Assembly: GCF_030534335.1 (NCBI RefSeq)
Contig: NZ_CP130565.1
Coordinates: forward strand, 579,501 to 643,500
Origin: Marivirga harenae
GTDB lineage: Bacteria; Bacteroidota; Bacteroidia; Cytophagales; Cyclobacteriaceae
DNA length: 64,000 bases
Direction of reading: 5' to 3'
A program made the position numbers and the translations under genes. Positions 18,453-27,697 of the stretch are shown here, piece after piece. The notes under the pieces were generated by a model, which saw only the letters and a list, made by a program, of their open reading frames with translations, ran no database searches and was not told the DNA's origin. How positions within the stretch are numbered: position 1 is the first letter of the stretch; the number at the start of each line of letters is the position of its first letter.

Positions 18453-20138
18453 TTACCTTGTTAATTTTTTATATTTGATCCTTTTAGGAATAGCATCATC
18501 TCCTAGTCTTTTCTTACGGTTTTCTTCATAATCAGAGAAGTTTCCTTCAAACCAATATACTTGAGAATCACCTTCGAAAGCAAGAATATGCGTGCAAATT
18601 CTATCTAGAAACCATCTGTCGTGGCTAATAATTACCGCACAGCCTGCAAAATTCTCCAAACCTTCTTCTAAAGCTCGAAGTGTATTTACATCCAAATCGT
18701 TGGTCGGCTCATCTAATAAAAGCAAATTGGCTTCCTGCTTGATAGACATAGCCAAATGAACTCTATTTCGCTCACCACCAGATAAAACACCAACCTTCTT
18801 TTCCTGATCAGCTCCAGCGAAATTGAATTTACTGACATATGCCCTGGAATTGATTTTACTATTTCCTAGCTGAATCCATTCATTGCCTCCAGAAATATTC
18901 TCCCAGACTGATTTATTTGGATCCAAATTATCATGCGCTTGATCTACATAGGAAAGTTGTACCGTTTCTCCAACCTCAAAATTTCCAGCATCCGGTTCTT
19001 CCTGACCCGTAATTAATTTGAATAAGGTAGTTTTACCAGCTCCGTTTGGCCCAATGATCCCAACTATTCCCCCTTGTGGTAATGAAAAGTTTAAATTTTC
19101 ATACAATAACTTATCACCATAGGCTTTGGAAACCCCGTTGGCCTCAATCACTTTGCTGCCTAAACGTGGACCAGGTGGAATAAATAGCTCTAATTTTTGT
19201 TCTTTTTCTTTGCCCTCTTCGCCTAACATTTTCTCATAAGAACTTAAACGAGCTTTAGATTTGGCTTGTCTGGCCTTAGGTGCCATTCGTGACCATTCCA
19301 ATTCCCTTTGCAGAGTTTTTTGACGTTTAGATTCAGTTTTCTCTTCTTGTGCTAGCCTCTTCTGTTTTTGGTCTAACCAACTCGAATAATTGCCTTTCCA
19401 AGGGATTCCTTCTCCCCTGTCCAACTCTAAAATCCAACCCGCCACATTATCTAAGAAATAACGATCGTGCGTTACGGCAATTACAGTTCCTTTATATTGC
19501 TGTAAATGATGCTCAAGCCAGTGAACCGACTCGGCATCCAAATGGTTGGTAGGCTCATCAAGTAGCAATACATCTGGTTCTTGAAGAAGCAATCTACATA
19601 ATGCTATTCTCCTCTTTTCACCACCTGAAAGATTTTTGACTGGTGAATCTGCCGGTGGAGTCCTAAGTGCATCCATAGCCTGCTCCAATCTGCTATCTAA
19701 CTCCCAGGCATTAGCATGATCCAACTTTTCTTGAACTTTGGCTTGTTGTTCAATTAGGTCATTCATTTTATCAGGATTGTCCAGCACTTCAGGATCAGCA
19801 AATTTTTCATTAATCTCCTCAAATTCCTTTAGAAGATTTACAGTTTCTGCTACCCCTTCTTCTACAACTTCCTTCACTGTTTTGTTGGGATCCAATTCTG
19901 GTTCCTGTTCTAACATGCCCACTGAGTATTCTTTGGAAGCCACGACTTCTCCTTGATAATCATTGTCAATTCCGGCAATTATTTTCAACAAAGAAGATTT
20001 ACCCGAACCATTAAGTCCTAAAACACCAATTTTAGCACCATAATAAAAGGAAAGGTATATATCTTTTAATACTGTCTTTTTGGGAGGATAAATCTTGGAT
20101 ACCCCCGCCATTGAAAAAATTATTTTTTCGTCACTCAT
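18453..20138 (-). CDS. ettA: Energy-dependent translational throttle protein EttA (ABC-F)
   Basis: A 561-residue ABC-F ATPase that binds the ribosomal E site and senses ATP/ADP. It has two ATP-binding domains without membrane segments: Walker [10 protein letters not shown] and GPNGAGKTT, signatures [14 protein letters not shown] and [13 protein letters not shown], and Walker [14 protein letters not shown] and [13 protein letters not shown]. The inter-domain linker around residues 240-310 (basic, [28 protein letters not shown]) and the C-terminal [18 protein letters not shown] tail match EttA. Confidence 0.95.
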   Translation of the reverse strand: MSDEKIIFSMAGVSKIYPPKKTVLKDIYLSFYYGAKIGVLGLNGSGKSSLLKIIAGIDNDYQGEVVASKEYSVGMLEQEPELDPNKTVKEVVEEGVAETVNLLKEFEEINEKFADPEVLDNPDKMNDLIEQQAKVQEKLDHANAWELDSRLEQAMDALRTPPADSPVKNLSGGEKRRIALCRLLLQEPDVLLLDEPTNHLDAESVHWLEHHLQQYKGTVIAVTHDRYFLDNVAGWILELDRGEGIPWKGNYSSWLDQKQKRLAQEEKTESKRQKTLQRELEWSRMAPKARQAKSKARLSSYEKMLGEEGKEKEQKLELFIPPGPRLGSKVIEANGVSKAYGDKLLYENLNFSLPQGGIVGIIGPNGAGKTTLFKLITGQEEPDAGNFEVGETVQLSYVDQAHDNLDPNKSVWENISGGNEWIQLGNSKINSRAYVSKFNFAGADQEKKVGVLSGGERNRVHLAMSIKQEANLLLLDEPTNDLDVNTLRALEEGLENFAGCAVIISHDRWFLDRICTHILAFEGDSQVYWFEGNFSDYEENRKKRLGDDAIPKRIKYKKLTR

Positions 20139-20286
20139 ATCTGTTTTTTTGCTAAAATTTTTCTTTTATCTTCAATAGAAATTCAAATTACGTGATATCA
20201 TCAGTAATAACATAAGAGCCTTATGGCTTTATTGCAAATTAAATTTAATTTTGCATCAAATTTTACAAAAACCAAATTATAACATT

Positions 20287-21531
20287 TTGACTGATTTACA
20301 GCAAGAATTGGCTTTCATTGAAGGCGGCAAAGTGATTTTAAAGGAACAAGAAGGATTTCCGCAGAGAGAAATTGGAGAAGTAAAGGACGATGAGACAACG
20401 GCACTGCAGTTTTTTCAAGACCGATTTGAACATCTTAAAGAAAAAGTAGACAAAGTTCAGCTTCAGATTGAAACCGAGGATAACAAAGGATCCTTTCTTA
20501 TGAAAGTGCTTAATTTAAAAGAGTCTCTTTCAAATTATGATGGAATAGGTGACTTTACTGCACTAAAGGATCGTCTTGAAATGTTGGAAAAAATGCTGGA
20601 AGACTACATCAGTCAAAATAGAAGACGTAATCTGGAAGTAAAATCTACCTTAATCGAAGAAGCTAAAAGCTACGCTAGTAATCCTGATTGGAGAGAAGCT
20701 ACTGAAAAACTTAAGGAGCTGCGTCAAAGGTGGATTAGAGTAGGTGCCGTTGAAGAGGACAAAAAAGAGGAGATAGAAAATTCATTTCAAGCCATTTATG
20801 ATGGGTTTTATGAAAAGAAAAAAGCTTTTCATGAGGCTAAAAAAGAAATGATGGCAACAAGGGAAAAGCAATATGAAGCCTTAATTGCCAAAGCTAAAAA
20901 ACTGCAAGAAAGTAAAGGAGATGATTTAGCTCAAAAAAGCAATGCCCTGATTGAGGAATGGAAAGAATTAGAAAATATTCCCAAAGAAAAATATGCTACT
21001 CTTCTAAAAGAATTTAAAAAATATACTCAAACAGGAAAGAATGCTGGTACGAAAAAGCCCCATGGGCCCAATGGCAAAGCCGGCAATGATGAAACAAAGC
21101 TTTCCTTAATTCAAGAGTTAAAAGAAGCTAAAAAATTAGATTCCTCTGCCGCAGTAGAAAGAGCCAAAAGCATTCAACAAAAATGGAAGGACTCGGGCAA
21201 GACATTCAATAAGGATTTGAATGAAGAATATTTCACCTTAAATGATTACATCTTTGAGAAAAGCTTTATTGACAACTTATTTGAAAGAAAAGCCAAAAAA
21301 GGACTAGAGGGCAAAGAGGCCGTAAAATTAAAAATGAGTTTGTTGAGAGATCTGATTTCAAGAGATCAAAGGGAGCTTAATGTGTTTGAAGAAAATCTAG
21401 ATAAGTTTAATTTAGGCACTCAGCAGTTGGATAAAATGGTAGGCTTTAAACATGAAAAACAAAAAAGAAAGCTTGCCGTAAAGCAACAAATCATGGAAGA
21501 ACTGCGTGATTTGAACAAAAATTTAAAATAA
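20287..21531 (+). CDS. DUF349 domain-containing coiled-coil protein
   Basis: A highly charged protein of about 414 residues, with DUF349 repeats: the segments WREATEKLKELRQRWIRVGAV, LAQKSNALIEEWKELENIP and AVERAKSIQQKWKDSGKTF share the family's W-x-x-x-G/IP helix pattern, spaced 70-80 residues apart. No signal peptide or membrane helix is present. There is no ATG near the 5' end. I prefer the TTG at 20287. A TTG at 20251 would give 12 more residues, but overlaps a TAATTTTG promoter-like element at 20246-20253. The cellular role is unknown. Confidence 0.85.
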   Translation: MTDLQQELAFIEGGKVILKEQEGFPQREIGEVKDDETTALQFFQDRFEHLKEKVDKVQLQIETEDNKGSFLMKVLNLKESLSNYDGIGDFTALKDRLEMLEKMLEDYISQNRRRNLEVKSTLIEEAKSYASNPDWREATEKLKELRQRWIRVGAVEEDKKEEIENSFQAIYDGFYEKKKAFHEAKKEMMATREKQYEALIAKAKKLQESKGDDLAQKSNALIEEWKELENIPKEKYATLLKEFKKYTQTGKNAGTKKPHGPNGKAGNDETKLSLIQELKEAKKLDSSAAVERAKSIQQKWKDSGKTFNKDLNEEYFTLNDYIFEKSFIDNLFERKAKKGLEGKEAVKLKMSLLRDLISRDQRELNVFEENLDKFNLGTQQLDKMVGFKHEKQKRKLAVKQQIMEELRDLNKNLK

Positions 21532-21587
21532 TTTGAACTTTGCGTATAATATTTTAGTATGCAAGTAAAGTCAAATGCAATTAAAGC

Positions 21588-21617
21588 TTTGATTTATAAA
21601 TTTTTATCATACTTTTG
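21588..21617 (+). promoter_or_regulatory. Bacteroidota consensus promoter for the DUF2795 gene
   Basis: TTTG (21588-21591), an 18-base spacer and TACTTTTG (21610-21617) fit the phylum's TTTG-N(17-23)-TAnnTTTG consensus exactly, 24 bases before the ATG. Confidence 0.72.
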
Positions 21618-21641
21618 CGCATCAAAAAAATACGGTAGAAT

Positions 21642-21863
21642 ATGTATTGGACATTAGAATTAGCTTCATACTTAGAAGATGCTCCGTGGCCAGCCACGAA
21701 AGACGAATTAATCGATTTTGGAATTCGTTCTGGAGCGCCATTGGAGGTAGTAGAAAATTTACAAGAATTAGAAGATGATGGTCAACCTTATGAAAATATT
21801 GAAGAAATTTGGCCTGATTATCCATCAAAAGAAGACTTCTTCTTTAATGAAGATGAATATTAG
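21642..21863 (+). CDS. DUF2795 family small acidic protein
   Basis: A 73-residue acidic protein, beginning MYWTLELASYLEDAPWPATK and ending in an acidic FFFNEDEY tail. This is a strongly conserved short protein in Bacteroidota assigned to DUF2795, an all-helical fold of unknown function. It has a textbook promoter in front and a bidirectional terminator behind, so it is a monocistronic, probably well-expressed gene. Confidence 0.88.
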   Translation: MYWTLELASYLEDAPWPATKDELIDFGIRSGAPLEVVENLQELEDDGQPYENIEEIWPDYPSKEDFFFNEDEY

Positions 21864-21894
21864 CAAGGTAAGCTCATAAGCTTATCTTGCTTTT
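21863..21894. terminator. Bidirectional terminator overlapping the ispD stop codon
   Basis: GCAAGGTAAGCT and AGCTTATCTTGC pair over 12 bp (one G-U) around CATA, followed by TTTT on the plus strand. The DUF2795 stop (TAG 21861-21863) abuts it, and the ispD stop (21882-21884) lies inside the right arm. Confidence 0.8.
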
Positions 21895-22550
21895 AATAAA
21901 GCTTCTGCAATTATTAAATCCTCAGGAGTAGTTATTTTAATATTTTGATAATCTCCATCTATTAAGGTGATTTCATGTCCACTAGCTTCCACAACAGAGG
22001 CATCATCGGTGAAAGAGGGATTAAATGTGACTTTATAGGCGGCCTTCAAGAGCTTTGCATCAAAAGTCTGCGGAGTTTGTACCATCCTCAATGAACTCCT
22101 GTCAATGTTTTTATTTTTACCGTTAGCATTAACTTGACGCACTGAATCTTTCATTAATACAGCGGCAACCACTGCTTTCTTATCCTTTGCCAATTCAAAT
22201 GATTGATTCAACGTATTTGTAGAAACAAAAGGTCTCACACCATCATGAACTGCTACCAGGCCATCTTGTACATGCTCTAGAGCATTTTTAACAGAATGAA
22301 ATCTTGTTTCCCCACCTTCTACGACTTTATGCTCTATATAATTCTGATGCCAAATATTCAATTCATCCCAAAACTGTATTTCCTCTTGAGGGAGCGTAAT
22401 AATGAGTTCAATTTCTGGGTCAGCTGAATAAAAAGCTTGTAAAGTATGAATCAAAATTGGGGTACCGCCTAACTTAAGAAACTGCTTAGGCAGACTTTCC
22501 CCCATTCTTTTTCCTGTTCCCCCTGCTACTATGATTGCATACTTCTTCAT
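21882..22550 (-). CDS. ispD: 2-C-methyl-D-erythritol 4-phosphate cytidylyltransferase
   Basis: The enzyme transfers CMP from CTP to MEP in the non-mevalonate isoprenoid pathway. The 222-residue protein has the nucleotide-binding VAGGTGKRMGESLPKQFL loop, AVHDGVRPFV (metal Asp), and the RSSLRMVQTPQTFD and SFTDDASVVEASGH motifs. All catalytic blocks are present at normal length. It follows the PorE-like gene on the same strand, but a terminator lies between them, so it is probably separately transcribed. Confidence 0.96.
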   Translation of the reverse strand: MKKYAIIVAGGTGKRMGESLPKQFLKLGGTPILIHTLQAFYSADPEIELIITLPQEEIQFWDELNIWHQNYIEHKVVEGGETRFHSVKNALEHVQDGLVAVHDGVRPFVSTNTLNQSFELAKDKKAVVAAVLMKDSVRQVNANGKNKNIDRSSLRMVQTPQTFDAKLLKAAYKVTFNPSFTDDASVVEASGHEITLIDGDYQNIKITTPEDLIIAEALLKAR

Positions 22551-22580
22551 TTCAATCTAGATATATAAATGTTTAGAAAT

Positions 22581-22604
22581 AAAAAAGGGATGAATAACAT
22601 CCCT
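22581..22604 (-). terminator. Intrinsic terminator after the PorE-like gene
   Basis: On the minus strand AGGGATG-TTATT-CATCCCT is followed by a T run: a perfect 7-bp stem located 26 bases past the stop codon. Confidence 0.8.
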
Positions 22605-22629
22605 AAGTTAACTGGTATATGTAATCTTT

Positions 22630-24717
22630 TTATTCTTTCACAATAAACTCAACCCTTCTGTTTATTTCTCTACCCATCACCTCATCGTCATTGCTCACAA
22701 TTGGTCTTTCTTCTCCATAACCTACTGCATTTAACCTTCTCCTATCTATACCTTTTCCTGTTAGATATTCAACTACCTTATTGGCTCTTAATTGAGATAA
22801 TTTCTTATTGACAGCATCCGAGCCGATATTATCAGTATGCCCAGCTATCTCCACATTTACACCAGAGTTCGCTTCCATAAAGCTGACCATTTTATTCAGT
22901 TCCTCATAAGACGCAGAAGTAAAAGTCGCTTTTCCGAATTCAAAGAATATATTTCTCAGCGTCTTGGATGTACCAACTTCCGGCTTACTTAAACTTAAGG
23001 TTTGTCTGATGGTTTGCTCTTCACCACTTGAGGCAGGAATTGTAATTCTTTTATTAGCGAAAATATAACCCGGCATTTCAGCTGACAGCATAAACTCTGT
23101 AGCTTGCTCTCTTATCACAACATAGGTGGAAACACCATTTTCTTTGCTATCAGTAGGTACATTTATATTATCTACCTGCCCTTTTAATTTAACAGTAGCA
23201 TCTATCACTTTTTTAGTTTTAGCATCCACGACCCTCACTAACAATTTAACTGGAGCACCCGTATCACTTTTCTCATCCTCTTTAGATTCTACCACGTTAA
23301 CATTCTCCAGCTCTCTCTTTGATTCATCTTCTCCTTCATCCACATTAGCCTCTTTACTCGCTATTTTCTTATTTGTGTTATCTTCACTTCCTCCAATCGT
23401 TACTTTATATATATCATTGTAGCCCATTCCTTCTTCACGAACTGTAGCATAATAGCCAGTTTTACCATCTTTAGTCATGACAAAATAAATATCATCATCA
23501 GGTGAGTTAAGAGGGTATCCCATATTTTCAGGAATGCTCCATTCATTACTTGCACTGTCATACTCTGACTTGAAAATATCGAATCCACCCATTCCATTGT
23601 GTGCAGTAGAACTAAAATACAAAGTCTTCCCATCAAACTGAATAAACGGTCCATCTTCATCCCCTTCCGTATTGATTACCTTTCCTAAATTCTTTGAAGC
23701 TCCCCATTCCCCTTTCCTGTTTTTTGTAGAGAAGTAAATATCAAATCCCCCAAATCCTCCAGGACGATTACTAGCAAAGAATAAAGTATTCCCATCTGCC
23801 GATTGAGAAACAGATTTCTCATTATATCCACTTGAATTAATATTATCGCTTAAAGAAACAGGTTCAGACCAGGTATCCTCAGACAGATTATTGGTAAAAT
23901 ATATGTCTCCATTGCCTTCATCACTATAAATATAAAGTGTTTTACCATCAGGTGAAAAACCCAAGTTTGAGTCATGGTATTTTGTATTGACTACTGGCCC
24001 TATGTTTTCAGCAGCTTGCCATTTACCACCTGATTTCTTAGAAATAAATATATCCTCATAGAAGAAGTTATCCTCGAAAACATTTTCGTTTAAGTTTCCT
24101 TCATTTGGACCTCTTCTTGAAGTGAAAATCATCACTGTCTCATCGGCATTAACCACAGGGGCATAGTCCCATAATTCAGAATTAATTGCAGTGCCAACAT
24201 TAGTAATTGAATAATTAACAGGATCCTCCATCAAATTCTTTCCCGTAATACACTCTTCTATTCTTCTTTCAACAAATGACATTGGGGTTTTATCTGATCC
24301 ACTGTAGCCTGTGTTGCTTTCAAGCTTCTGCTTATATTTTCGGTAATACTCAATCGCATTATCAAACTCGTAACCGTACTGATATGCTTGACCAATTTTG
24401 TATAGCATATCAAACTTATAATCTGAGTCTAGTTGATATGCACGCAACAAATATTGCGTTGCCTTTGCTTTATCTGTAATTTGCAAGTAAGTTACTCCAG
24501 CTTGGTAATTTGCCACAATACTATTAGGATCTGTTTCAGCTGCTAGTTTATACATTTCTACAGCTTGATTTAAAGCTTTTGTTTCCTTTAAAATCTCAAC
24601 AGCTGTTTCCAAATAAGTTTGAGCTAATTCTTCAGGACTAGGTTGTTGCGCTCTAACTTGGCTTACAAGCAAAATAGAAATTAAAATGACAGCAAAGAAT
24701 CTAAATTTATATATCAT
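22630..24717 (-). CDS. PorE-like envelope protein: TPR, PD40 propeller, CRD and OmpA domains
   Basis: A 695-residue exported protein. After a signal peptide (FRFFAVILISILLVSQVRAQ) come TPR-like helices (about residues 25-130), a six-bladed PD40/WD40-like propeller (NADETVMIFTSRRGPNEG, FSPDGKTLYIYSDEGNGD, ADGNTLFFASNRPGGFGG, FDGKTLYFSSTAHNGMGG), a carboxypeptidase-regulatory-like beta domain (LVRVVDAKTKKVIDATVKLKG) and an OmpA_C peptidoglycan-binding domain (VEIAGHTDNIGSD, LSQLRANKVVEYL). This order matches PorE of the T9SS, but Bacteroidota carry many paralogues of the same layout, so a secretion role is only plausible. Confidence 0.9.
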   Translation of the reverse strand: MIYKFRFFAVILISILLVSQVRAQQPSPEELAQTYLETAVEILKETKALNQAVEMYKLAAETDPNSIVANYQAGVTYLQITDKAKATQYLLRAYQLDSDYKFDMLYKIGQAYQYGYEFDNAIEYYRKYKQKLESNTGYSGSDKTPMSFVERRIEECITGKNLMEDPVNYSITNVGTAINSELWDYAPVVNADETVMIFTSRRGPNEGNLNENVFEDNFFYEDIFISKKSGGKWQAAENIGPVVNTKYHDSNLGFSPDGKTLYIYSDEGNGDIYFTNNLSEDTWSEPVSLSDNINSSGYNEKSVSQSADGNTLFFASNRPGGFGGFDIYFSTKNRKGEWGASKNLGKVINTEGDEDGPFIQFDGKTLYFSSTAHNGMGGFDIFKSEYDSASNEWSIPENMGYPLNSPDDDIYFVMTKDGKTGYYATVREEGMGYNDIYKVTIGGSEDNTNKKIASKEANVDEGEDESKRELENVNVVESKEDEKSDTGAPVKLLVRVVDAKTKKVIDATVKLKGQVDNINVPTDSKENGVSTYVVIREQATEFMLSAEMPGYIFANKRITIPASSGEEQTIRQTLSLSKPEVGTSKTLRNIFFEFGKATFTSASYEELNKMVSFMEANSGVNVEIAGHTDNIGSDAVNKKLSQLRANKVVEYLTGKGIDRRRLNAVGYGEERPIVSNDDEVMGREINRRVEFIVKE

Positions 24718-25039
24718 CGTATTCTTTAATTCGGTAAATTATAGCGAGTTAGGTCGCTTCACTAAAATAATCACTTAAATTAAGCTACTTTTTATGTTAT
24801 ATCAAAAAAAGTTGGCTAAACTTCCTGTTTTTATTCAATATTTTTGCGAGATGGAAGGATAAATATAAAAATGTTATCCCGACTTTATCAAATTTAAACA
24901 CTTTTTATAGAAAATATTCAAGCCCTTAATAATGAATAAGGCATGATTAAGGCCTTAAAAAGGCACTAAATTATCATAAATCTAATAATTCTTTACCAAA
25001 GTTCGGCCCGATGCAATAGAAAGCCTTTATATTTGCAAA
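24718..25039. other. Divergent intergenic region between the PorE-like gene and engB
   Basis: The region is AT-rich with no ORF. It must hold both divergent promoters. A TATATTTG element at 25028-25035 precedes engB. A short inverted segment (TTAAGGCCTTAA) lies near 24950, and I see no perfect -33/-7 pair for the minus-strand gene. Confidence 0.5.
25028..25035 (+). promoter_or_regulatory. TAnnTTTG element four bases before the engB ATG
   Basis: TATATTTG matches the Bacteroidota -7 consensus, but no good -33 TTTG lies 17-20 bases upstream. If used, the transcript would begin at or next to the ATG. Confidence 0.4.
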
Positions 25040-25657
25040 ATGAAGCGGATCAAAAATGCGGAATTTATTATAAGTAATACGGATTACAGAAAAAGCCCTG
25101 AAACCGGCCTACCTGAGTATGCATTTATTGGTCGTTCAAATGTAGGCAAGTCATCTTTGATCAATATGCTTACAGATAGAAAAAGCTTGGCAAAAACTTC
25201 GGCTAAACCTGGTAAAACGCAACTAATCAACCATTTTTTAATGGATGATAAATGGTATTTAGTGGATTTACCTGGATATGGTTATGCTAAAGTGAGCAAA
25301 AAAACCAATGAAAATTGGGGTAAAATGATCAGCGATTATCTGATCAACAGAGAAAATCTTGTTTGTATTTTTGTTTTGATCGATTCGCGTCTTCCTCCCC
25401 AAAAAGCAGATGTAGAATTTTTGGATTTCATCGGAAAAAATGGACTACCCTTATCACTCATATTTACCAAAGCAGACAAGCAATCCTTCAATAAAACCCA
25501 GCAAAACATATCAGTATTCAAGAAGAAAATGCTAGGCTCTTGGGAAGATTTCCCTCCATATTTTGTGAGCTCTGCTCAAAAACAAACAGGAAAAGAAGAG
25601 ATTTTAGGAATTATCGATCAAATGAACCAGGCCTGGGAAGAGCAGAAAGCAAACTAA
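25040..25657 (+). CDS. engB: Ribosome biogenesis GTP-binding protein EngB (YsxC/YihA)
   Basis: A 205-residue TRAFAC GTPase needed for 50S assembly. G1 is GRSNVGKSS, G3 is DLPGYG, G4 is TKAD and G5 is in SSAQKQTGKEE. The KTSAKPGKTQLINHF switch region is typical of EngB. No downstream Met precedes the G1 motif, so the annotated ATG is the likely start even though a promoter-like TAnnTTTG lies just four bases before it. Confidence 0.96.
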   Translation: MKRIKNAEFIISNTDYRKSPETGLPEYAFIGRSNVGKSSLINMLTDRKSLAKTSAKPGKTQLINHFLMDDKWYLVDLPGYGYAKVSKKTNENWGKMISDYLINRENLVCIFVLIDSRLPPQKADVEFLDFIGKNGLPLSLIFTKADKQSFNKTQQNISVFKKKMLGSWEDFPPYFVSSAQKQTGKEEILGIIDQMNQAWEEQKAN

Positions 25658-25744
25658 GCGCTCTAATCCACAACAAGCTTGAAGTAGCTACCAATTAATT
25701 TAGGATTTAAGGGCTTTATTTTTAAATTTCAAAAAAAATAAATT

Positions 25745-26896
25745 ATGTCCAGTACCATCCAATCAAAACTCCCAAATGTGGGGACTACAATTTTCACCGT
25801 CATGTCTCAAATGGCAATGGAGCACAGTGCCATTAATTTGTCTCAAGGATTCCCCGATTTTCCCGTATCAGAAAAATTAATTGATTTAGTTTACCAAAAC
25901 ATGCAAATTGGGCATAATCAATACGCCCCGATGCCAGGACTTCCTCAACTACGTGAAGCCATTGCAAATAAAATTAAAAACACTGGTGGGATTTCTGTTA
26001 ATCAAGATTCTGAAATCACGGTTACAGCCGGAGCAACTGAAGCCATATTTTCCAGCGTACTCGCAACAGTAAATCAAGGTGATGAGGTGGTCGTCTTAGA
26101 ACCAGCATACGATTGCTACATTCCAGCTATAGAAGTAGCTGGTGGGAAAGCCGTTCCAGTTGGGCTAAAATTACCTGACTTTTCTCCTGATTGGCAAAAG
26201 GTGAAAGACAGTATCACTGATAAAACCCGTATGATTATGATGAACTTTCCTCATAATCCTTCGGGAGCTATTTTAACTGAAAATGATATCTCAGCCCTAA
26301 AAGAAATCTTAGAGGAAAACCCTCGACTGCTGGTTTTAAGCGATGAGGTCTATGAACATATCATATTTGATGGCAAGACAAATTTAGGGGTACTAAAAGA
26401 TGAATTTTTGGCCAGTAGAAGTATAGCTGTTTCTTCTTTTGGAAAGACTTTTCATGCAACTGGCTGGAAAATAGGCTACATGGTGGCCCCAGAAGCAATT
26501 ATGAAAGAAATTAGAAAAGTACATCAATACAATGTCTTCTCCGTTCATACCCCAAGTCAGTACGCAATGGCTGAATTTTTACAGGATGAGCAAAACTATC
26601 TGGGTGTGAGCTCCATGTATGAAAAGAAACGAGAATTCTTTCAAAAAGCGATGCAAGACTCTAAATTCAAGGTGATTCCTTCCTACGGAACCTATTTCCA
26701 GGTTTTAGATTTTAGTGAAGTATCCGATATGGGAGACATGGAATTTGCTCAATATCTCATTAAAGAGAAGGGAGTGGCCTCTATTCCTGTGTCTGCCTTT
26801 TATTCTGATAAACAAGACCATCATTTACTTCGATTTTGTTTTGCCAAAGGCGAGGAAACATTACAAAAAGCATCAGAAATATTATGCAAGATTTAA
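25745..26896 (+). CDS. PLP-dependent aminotransferase, methionine aminotransferase-like
   Basis: A fold-type I aminotransferase of 383 residues. MNFPHNPSGAIL supplies the Asn/Pro motif, SDEVYEHIIFDG the PLP-pyridine Asp and Tyr, and SSFGKTFHATGWKIGY the Schiff-base Lys. INLSQGFPDFP at the N-terminus and the overall length match YbdL/kynurenine aminotransferase-type enzymes with preference for methionine or glutamine. Its 3' end overlaps the omega-amidase gene by 13 bases, which fits coupled transamination with glutamine as donor. Confidence 0.93.
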   Translation: MSSTIQSKLPNVGTTIFTVMSQMAMEHSAINLSQGFPDFPVSEKLIDLVYQNMQIGHNQYAPMPGLPQLREAIANKIKNTGGISVNQDSEITVTAGATEAIFSSVLATVNQGDEVVVLEPAYDCYIPAIEVAGGKAVPVGLKLPDFSPDWQKVKDSITDKTRMIMMNFPHNPSGAILTENDISALKEILEENPRLLVLSDEVYEHIIFDGKTNLGVLKDEFLASRSIAVSSFGKTFHATGWKIGYMVAPEAIMKEIRKVHQYNVFSVHTPSQYAMAEFLQDEQNYLGVSSMYEKKREFFQKAMQDSKFKVIPSYGTYFQVLDFSEVSDMGDMEFAQYLIKEKGVASIPVSAFYSDKQDHHLLRFCFAKGEETLQKASEILCKI

Positions 26897-27678
26897 AAAT
26901 AACGCTTATTCAAACGCCTTTGCACTGGCAAGATAAACAAGCTAATATCTCCATGTTGGAAGAAAAAATTTGGGAGATTGAGGAAGAAACGGACTTGATC
27001 GTTTTGCCGGAAATGTTCAATACAGGCTTTAGTATGGAAGCGGAAAAGATGGCTGAACCTATGAACTTGCACACATTTAAATGGATGAAGCAGATGGCCG
27101 CCCAAAAAAAGGCAGTGGTGACAGGCTCTTATATCGTAAATGATAATGGAAACTTCTATAATCGTCTTCTTTGGATGCAAGCTAATGGTGAGTATCAAAT
27201 TTATGATAAAAGACATTTGTTTCGCATGGCCAATGAAGATGAACACTACTCAGCAGGACAAAAAGAATTAGTAGTAGAATTAAAAGGATGGAAGATCAAG
27301 CCGTTGGTTTGCTATGATTTAAGATTTCCTGTTTGGTGCAGGAATAAATCCAATGAGCAAAATGAACTGGAATACGATTTGATTCTTTTTGTTGCCAATT
27401 GGCCTGCTGTTCGTGTAAACGCTTGGGACACTTTACTGCAAGCCCGCGCTATAGAAAATGTGAGCTATAGTTTGGGACTTAATAGAATTGGTAACGATGG
27501 AAATGGAATCCCACATAATGGGCACTCTGCTCTTTACGGGCCGAAAGGAAACGCTTTATATTTCGCTGATGATAGAGAGGAGATTAAAACAGTAAGTTTA
27601 TCAGCAAAAGAATTAATTGAGTTTAGAGAGAAGTTCCCCGCCCAATTGGATGCTGATGGGTTTGAAATTAATAATTAA
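26884..27678 (+). CDS. Omega-amidase (YafV/Nit2-like nitrilase family)
   Basis: A carbon-nitrogen hydrolase of about 264 residues. The catalytic triad is visible as Glu43 (LPEMFNTGF), Lys109 (YDKRHLF) and Cys143 (LVCYDLRFPVWCRN). I chose the ATG at 26884 (MQDLKITLIQ). The frame extends upstream, but that part lies within the aminotransferase gene and lacks the family's start. The family hydrolyses 2-oxoglutaramate to 2-oxoglutarate and ammonia. The overlapping upstream glutamine/methionine aminotransferase gene would make that substrate, so together they resemble the known ybdL-yafV-type methionine salvage pair. Confidence 0.92.
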   Translation: MQDLKITLIQTPLHWQDKQANISMLEEKIWEIEEETDLIVLPEMFNTGFSMEAEKMAEPMNLHTFKWMKQMAAQKKAVVTGSYIVNDNGNFYNRLLWMQANGEYQIYDKRHLFRMANEDEHYSAGQKELVVELKGWKIKPLVCYDLRFPVWCRNKSNEQNELEYDLILFVANWPAVRVNAWDTLLQARAIENVSYSLGLNRIGNDGNGIPHNGHSALYGPKGNALYFADDREEIKTVSLSAKELIEFREKFPAQLDADGFEINN

Positions 27679-27697
27679 TACTTGGATGATTCGTAAT

